This document shows, piece by piece, positions 13,302 through 17,026 of a stretch of DNA of 17,026 bases. A program made the translations under genes and the position numbers. Numbering within the stretch: position 1 is the stretch's first letter; each line of letters opens with the position of its first letter. The notes below the pieces were generated by a model. The model saw only the letters and a list, made by a program, of their open reading frames with translations. It made no database searches and was not told where the DNA came from. Origin of the DNA: Propionibacteriaceae bacterium UBA6238 (GTDB lineage Bacteria > Actinomycetota > Actinomycetes > Propionibacteriales > Propionibacteriaceae). The DNA lies in the NCBI GenBank assembly GCA_002441465.1, contig DJWE01000028.1:1-17026 (forward strand), in the 5' to 3' direction.

Positions 13302-14237
13302 GTGGCCGGACGATTCGCGCCCAGCCCCACCTCCGACCTCCACCTGGGCAACCTGCGCACGGCCATGGTGGCCTGGCTGCTCGCCCGGACCTCCGATCGG
13401 GAGTTCCGGCTACGCATCGAGGATCTGGACACCTCCCGCGTCGCCGCCGCGCCACAGGTCGCCCAGCGCCAGGTGGCCGACCTGGCCGCGATCGGGTTGG
13501 GCTTCGACGGCGAAGTGGTGTGGCAGTCCGAACGCCTGGACGTCTATGCGGACGCGGTGGCCCGGCTCGACACCTACCCCTGCTACTGCACCCGGCGTGA
13601 GATCGCCGAGGCGGCGTCCGCCCCGCACGGCGATGGCTATCGGCCCTACCCGGGCACCTGCTTGCGGCTGTCGGCGGACCGGAGAGCGGAGCTGGCCGCG
13701 ACCCGGCGTCCCGCCTTGCGCGTGCGCGCGGAGGGCGCATCCAGCACGATCCACGATCTGTGGGCCGGCGACGTCACCGCGACGGTGGACGACTTCGTGG
13801 TGGTTCGCAACGACGGCGTGCCCGCCTACAACCTAGCCGTCGTGGTGGACGATCTGGCGATGGGGATCGACCAGGTCTGCCGTGGCGACGACCTGCTCTC
13901 CTCCGCACCCCGTCAAGCATGGTTGGCCCGACAACTCGGCGGGGACGTCCCCGGCTACGCGCACGTCCCGCTCGCGGTCAATCGCGCTGGCCGTCGCCTG
14001 GCCAAGCGAGACGGCGCGGTGACGCTCGCCGACCTGACCTCGCTCGGTTGGACCCCCACCCAGGTGCGAGGGCTGCTCGCTCACTCGCTGGGCCTGGCCG
14101 CGAGCGGTGAGACGGTGACGATGGTCGAGCTTCTGGACCGGTTCGACGCAGGCGTGCTGCCGCGCGAACCGTGGCTGGTCGACCCCTCCGGCTACCCCGA
14201 GGTGGACGCAGCGCTGAACAGGATGTCCACCACGTAG
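13302..14237 (+). CDS. gluQ: Glutamyl-Q tRNA(Asp) synthetase
   Basis: 311 residues. It is a paralogue of the glutamyl-tRNA synthetase catalytic domain that lacks the anticodon-binding domain; family members (YadB/GluQ-RS) attach glutamate to queuosine-34 of tRNA-Asp. Motifs: FAPSPTSDLHLGN (6-17, HIGH-class), RIEDLDTSR (39-46), and the KMSKS-like LAKRDG (233-238). The zinc-type cysteines C94 and C96 with Y116 and C120 match those of E. coli YadB. A full-length GluRS would be about 200 residues longer, so discriminating GluRS is unlikely. The GTG at 13302 is chosen for its strong GAGGGAGG site at 7-nt spacing and the immediate family N-terminus. It is plus strand inside an otherwise minus-strand cluster and overlaps the FKBP gene tail to tail by 46 bp. 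Confidence 0.93.
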   Translation: MAGRFAPSPTSDLHLGNLRTAMVAWLLARTSDREFRLRIEDLDTSRVAAAPQVAQRQVADLAAIGLGFDGEVVWQSERLDVYADAVARLDTYPCYCTRREIAEAASAPHGDGYRPYPGTCLRLSADRRAELAATRRPALRVRAEGASSTIHDLWAGDVTATVDDFVVVRNDGVPAYNLAVVVDDLAMGIDQVCRGDDLLSSAPRQAWLARQLGGDVPGYAHVPLAVNRAGRRLAKRDGAVTLADLTSLGWTPTQVRGLLAHSLGLAASGETVTMVELLDRFDAGVLPREPWLVDPSGYPEVDAALNRMSTT

Positions 14238-15184
14238 ACCACCGTATCGCCGGCCTCGACCGGCGGGTTGTTGCTGCCCTCGGGGAAGCCGTCAGCAGGC
14301 GGCAGGACCAGCAGCACGCGCGAGCCGACCCGTTTGCCGACCAGGCCGGTCTGCCAGCCCGGAATGAGGCCGGTCACGGCTCCGCTGGTCGGGGTCGCGA
14401 AGCCGTCGTCGATCAGCTTGCCGGTCTTCCAGGAGTAGCCGACGTAGCGAGCCGTGATCGCGTCGGACTTGGCGACCTTGCCCCCGGTGCCCTGAATCAG
14501 CACGGTGGTCGACATCTTGCTCGGTGGGTTGCCCGAAGGAATCGTCACGGTCGGCTTGTCCGCGGCCGAACCGCTCACCTTCGGCAGCCCGGACGGCGGC
14601 GTGAGCTGCTTGCCCTCGGGCTGGTTCACCGACACCGCGAGGATGTCCACGACGAAGATCAAGGTGTCGCCGACCTCGATTCCTGCGTCAGAGCTGCCGC
14701 CCGCCGCGTCGTAGCCGTCCGAGCCGGGCATGGCGATCAGTACGCGGCTCCCGGCCCGCTGGCCGGTGAGGCCGTCGGTGAACCCCGTGATCACCTGGGC
14801 CAGCGAGAACGTGACCGGCGTGCCACCCGAATAGGACTCGTCGAAGCTCTTGCCGGTACGTCCGTTGACGCCGTAGTAGTGCACGGTGACGTAACCGTCC
14901 GCGACCGCCTTGTAGCCATCGCCCTTGGCGAGCACTTTCACCCGGGTCTTGTCGATCGCGAAGGGGGTCTTCACCTTCACCGTCGGCTTCTTCAGCCGCT
15001 TGCCGCTCACCGTGATCCCGTCCAGGGAGTCCTGCACCTTCACCGTCGAACTCGCGGTGGCAGTCGGCGTCGCGGACGCGGTTGGAGTGGCACTCGCCGT
15101 CGGCGAGGGGGTCGCGGACGGGTTGCTGCACGCGGCGAGCGCCAGCACACAGGCCAGGACGGGGATCACACGGGCTGAAGACAC
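14192..15184 (-). CDS. Two-domain FKBP-type peptidyl-prolyl isomerase lipoprotein
   Basis: 330 residues. The N-terminal signal has a lipobox LAAC with C19 as the expected lipidated residue, so the protein should be anchored outside the membrane. A Thr/Ala/Ser/Pro linker (about 20-47) leads to two FKBP domains: about 95-183 (VTVHYYGVNGRTGKSFDESY, then TDGLTGQRAGSRVLIAMPGSDGYD and GDTLIFVVDIL) and about 240-323 (ITARYVGYSWKTGKLIDDGF, PGWQTGLVGKRVGSRVLLVLPP, GDTVVYVVDIL). FKBP domains catalyse proline cis-trans isomerisation in protein folding. Tandem FKBP genes near pafA are seen in other actinobacteria. The GTG at 15184 begins the signal peptide; there is no Shine-Dalgarno, and a TATCCT element sits 7 nt upstream. 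The 3' end (46 bp) lies antisense to the gluQ end. Possibly activity is reduced in one domain; not judged here. Confidence 0.9.
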   Translation of the reverse strand: MSSARVIPVLACVLALAACSNPSATPSPTASATPTASATPTATASSTVKVQDSLDGITVSGKRLKKPTVKVKTPFAIDKTRVKVLAKGDGYKAVADGYVTVHYYGVNGRTGKSFDESYSGGTPVTFSLAQVITGFTDGLTGQRAGSRVLIAMPGSDGYDAAGGSSDAGIEVGDTLIFVVDILAVSVNQPEGKQLTPPSGLPKVSGSAADKPTVTIPSGNPPSKMSTTVLIQGTGGKVAKSDAITARYVGYSWKTGKLIDDGFATPTSGAVTGLIPGWQTGLVGKRVGSRVLLVLPPADGFPEGSNNPPVEAGDTVVYVVDILFSAASTSG

Positions 15185-15191
15185 GCCCGAG

Positions 15192-15197
15192 AGGATA
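15192..15197 (-). promoter_or_regulatory. Putative -10 element of a leaderless FKBP transcript
   Basis: TATCCT on the minus strand (15197-15192) is followed by 7 nt and then the GTG at 15184, the same geometry as at pafB. No -35 match or ribosome site is visible. This would give the FKBP gene its own promoter, separate from pafA. Confidence 0.5.
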
Positions 15198-15225
15198 CCG
15201 AACCCATCTGTGCCGCCGCGCCGAA

Positions 15226-15246
15226 CCCGCCGGACCGGTCGGCGGG
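15226..15246 (-). terminator. GC-rich hairpin after pafA, possible U-less terminator
   Basis: CCCGCCG and CGGCGGG form a perfect 7-bp inverted repeat around a 7-nt loop, starting about 39 nt beyond the pafA stop and before the FKBP -10 element. There is no T-run on either strand, so it is not a classical terminator; U-less hairpins are proposed to act in some actinobacteria. Chance in GC-rich DNA is possible. Confidence 0.3.
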
Positions 15247-15284
15247 GATCGCCGAGTCCTCGACGCCGACGGCATCCGACCAGC

Positions 15285-16634
15285 TCAGTCGGCCGAACGG
15301 TGCAGGGTCGCCAGCAGGTCGTCGAGCTCGGCGGACTGGTCGGATCGCGGATCGGGCAGCAGCACCGTCCTCTCGGTGGGCCGTCCCTGTGAATCGGGAC
15401 GATCGTGCACGGTGCAGGTCTGCCAATCCACGCTGAAGCGGAGGTGCTGCCGGGCCGCGGCGCCGATGAACCGCGATCGGGCGCTCGCACGGGTGCCCAC
15501 CGGCGGCTGGGTCTTGGCCCGCTCGACGTCCGCGGGCTCGGTGATCCGAGCGAGGGCGCCGGATTCCTCCAGCACCCGGGACAGGCCACCCAACTCGTGG
15601 AAGGCGAGGTCCAGCTGGGCGAGCCGGAGGTCGTCGGCGCCCAAGTGGTGGCGATCGCGGAATTCCTCCAGCAGCCGCAGCTTCGCCACCCATTCCACCT
15701 CGGTGGCCACTCGCTCGGGCTCGCCGGCAGCGAGGGCGTCGAGCACTCTGGTCCAGAGCGCGGCCAGGTCCGGTTCGGCGTGAGATCCGGCCAGCTCGAG
15801 GTACGCGCGCTGGAGATCCACGGCAGTGACCCGGCGTCCGTCGGCCAGTTCAAGGCTCGCCAGCGGGTCGCGAGCCACCTGACGCAACGCCGCGGCCGGA
15901 TCGGCGAGCTGCAGGTGGGCCAAGCGCGCGTCCGGTCCCTCGGGACGATCGAGCAGCTCGAGCACTGCGAGTGTGGAACCCACCTTCAGCCACGCGGACG
16001 GCTCGGCAAGGTTCGAATCCCCGGCCAGCACGTGCAGGCGACGGAACCGGCTCGGGTCGGCGAGCGGCTCATCCCTGGTGTTCACCAGTGGTCTGGCGCG
16101 GGTGGTGGACGCGGAGAGCTGGGCGTACAGATGGTCCGCGCGCTGGCTGATCGTGAATTCGCCCCGGTGCCACCGCCCCGCCCCGCAGAGCACCTGCCGC
16201 GTCACCAGGAACGAGGTCAGCAGCGACACCGCGGACGCCAGGTCAAGCCGGCGATCGACCAGGTAGTTCTCGTGGCAGCCGTAGGAGTTGCCGAAGCTGT
16301 CGGTGTTGTTCTTGAACAACCGGAACGCCACCTCGACGCCGGTCTCCGCCGCCAACCCCGACGCCCGGACGGCCAGCCCGGCGAGCAGGTCGTCGCCAGC
16401 TCGCTCGGCCACCAGCAGGTCACGCGCGGTGCGGCACTCGGGGGTGGCGTACTCGGGATGGGCGCCCACGTCCAGGTAGAGCCGTCCGCCGTTGCCGAGG
16501 AAGGCGTTCGCCGAGCGATACTCGGCCACCACCGGACGAAACAGCAGCTCGGCCGCTTCCGGGGCGCTCAGCCGGCGTCCGCCCGAGCGGGCACTCAGCC
16601 CGTATTCGGTCTCGACACCCAGCACGCGGTCCAT
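15285..16634 (-). CDS. pafA: Pup--protein ligase PafA
   Basis: ATP-dependent ligase that joins the C-terminal glutamate of Pup to lysines of target proteins, marking them for the actinobacterial proteasome or for regulation. 449 residues, normal length. The glutamine-synthetase-like core is clear: GVETEYG with E8 and E10; LYLDVGAHPEYATPEC with D55 at the position of the essential catalytic aspartate of mycobacterial PafA (D64); LFKNNTDSFGNSYGCHENY at 106-124; SASTTRARPLVNTRDEP; RRLHVLAGDSN; and a smaller C-terminal domain ending near LLATLHRSAD that binds Pup in the family. PafA rather than the depupylase Dop is supported by the opening sequence and the lack of the long Dop insertion after the first strands. 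It begins 5 nt after the pseudouridine synthase stop. pup, dop, mpa and proteasome genes are not in the window. Confidence 0.95.
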   Translation of the reverse strand: MDRVLGVETEYGLSARSGGRRLSAPEAAELLFRPVVAEYRSANAFLGNGGRLYLDVGAHPEYATPECRTARDLLVAERAGDDLLAGLAVRASGLAAETGVEVAFRLFKNNTDSFGNSYGCHENYLVDRRLDLASAVSLLTSFLVTRQVLCGAGRWHRGEFTISQRADHLYAQLSASTTRARPLVNTRDEPLADPSRFRRLHVLAGDSNLAEPSAWLKVGSTLAVLELLDRPEGPDARLAHLQLADPAAALRQVARDPLASLELADGRRVTAVDLQRAYLELAGSHAEPDLAALWTRVLDALAAGEPERVATEVEWVAKLRLLEEFRDRHHLGADDLRLAQLDLAFHELGGLSRVLEESGALARITEPADVERAKTQPPVGTRASARSRFIGAAARQHLRFSVDWQTCTVHDRPDSQGRPTERTVLLPDPRSDQSAELDDLLATLHRSAD

Positions 16635-16639
16635 GATCG

Positions 16640-17026
16640 CTACAGCTTCACCAGGTCGAGCAGCGCGCCGAGTTCCTCCCGGGTGAGGTCGCGTACGGCT
16701 CCGGGCTTCAGGTCGCCGAGTCGCACCGGACCGATCGCGGTCCGGGAGAGCTTGCGCACCGGGTGCCCGACGGCATCGAACATCCGGCGCACGATTCGGT
16801 TGCGTCCCGAGTGCAGCGTGACCCGGACCAGGCTGCGATCGGCGACCTGCTGAACCAGGGTCGCCTGGTCGGCTTGCACGGGCCCATCCTCCAGCGTGAC
16901 TCCGGCCCGCAGCCGCTTCAGAACCGCCGGGGTCACTTGACCGGCCACCTCGGCCAGGTAGGTCTTCGACACCTCGTAGGACGGGTGCGCCATCCGCTGG
17001 GCGAAGTCGCCGTCGTTGGTGAGCAG
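16640..17026 (-). CDS. rluB: rRNA pseudouridine synthase, RluB/RsuA family (partial, N-terminus beyond window)
   Basis: The last 128 residues of an RsuA/RluB-type pseudouridine synthase; the gene enters from the right edge. LLTNDGDFAQRMAHPSYEVSKTYLAEV is the family signature following the catalytic GRLD motif, which itself lies outside the window. LHSGRNRIVRRMFDAVGHPVRKLSRTAIGPVRLGDLKPGAVRDLT is the conserved C-terminal part. These enzymes convert uridine to pseudouridine in 16S or 23S rRNA. RluB (23S) is likelier than RsuA (16S) because RluB-like proteins are the usual actinobacterial member, but the fragment cannot settle the target. It is directly followed by pafA at 5 nt, which suggests co-transcription. 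Confidence 0.9.
   Translation of the reverse strand: MLTNDGDFAQRMAHPSYEVSKTYLAEVAGQVTPAVLKRLRAGVTLEDGPVQADQATLVQQVADRSLVRVTLHSGRNRIVRRMFDAVGHPVRKLSRTAIGPVRLGDLKPGAVRDLTREELGALLDLVKL

Noticed and set aside
15405..16853. 482-codon open frame on the plus strand opposite pafA and the rluB fragment
   Set aside because: It spans two real genes on the other strand and shows no protein-like features.
1..17026. CRISPR array, phage, insertion sequence, toxin-antitoxin or defence system
   Set aside because: No regularly spaced repeats, transposase, integrase, terminal inverted repeats or defence domains were seen; every large gene belongs to a housekeeping family.

Overview
This window is chromosomal DNA from a high-GC Gram-positive bacterium (Actinomycetota, possibly Propionibacteriales-like). 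The evidence is strongly G/C-ending codons, about half the genes starting with GTG or TTG, and the block pafB-pafC-tatA-tatC-(lipid kinase)-helY with pafA nearby. Mycobacterium tuberculosis carries the same core order (pafA-pafB-pafC-tatA-tatC-helY). No phage, insertion sequence, CRISPR array, tRNA or rRNA was seen. All but two genes lie on the minus strand. Nearly all the window is core metabolism and housekeeping, so the interest is mostly in regulation and gene arrangement.

Layout from low to high coordinate. (1) 1-3054, minus: the branched-chain amino acid operon ilvB-ilvN-ilvC, with ilvC cut by the window edge. It is preceded (3094-3228) by a -35 element, a 13-residue leader peptide with Leu-Leu-Val-Val, a 10-bp hairpin and an intrinsic terminator, which together form a transcription attenuator. 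(2) 3403-4917, plus: a secreted SpoIID/LytB-domain cell-wall protein. (3) 4942-6112, minus: hisF followed 4 nt later by a HIT-family protein. (4) 6211-13232, minus: pafB-pafC, a 63-aa membrane protein, tatA-tatC, a diacylglycerol-kinase-like lipid kinase and the helicase helY. (5) 13302-14237, plus: gluQ, a glutamyl-Q tRNA(Asp) synthetase, inserted head-to-head with pafB. (6) 14192-15184, minus: a two-domain FKBP lipoprotein whose 3' end overlaps gluQ by 46 bp. (7) 15285-17026, minus: pafA (Pup ligase) placed 5 nt behind a pseudouridine synthase gene that runs off the window.

The genes serve several functions. IlvBNC makes Val/Leu/Ile precursors under attenuation. PafA attaches the protein tag Pup, and PafB/PafC form the WYL-domain DNA-damage activator. 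TatA/TatC export folded proteins. HelY is a Ski2-like RNA/DNA helicase. HisF needs a HisH partner that is not in the window. Several minus-strand genes (hisF, pafB, the FKBP gene, and probably the ilv leader peptide) have a promoter-like element placed so that transcription would begin at or beside the start codon, which suggests leaderless mRNAs.

No previously undescribed multi-gene system was found. The best leads are the ilv attenuator with its apparently leaderless leader peptide, a near-palindrome over the pafB promoter, the 46-bp convergent overlap of gluQ and the FKBP gene, and the splitting of pafA from pafBC by gluQ.
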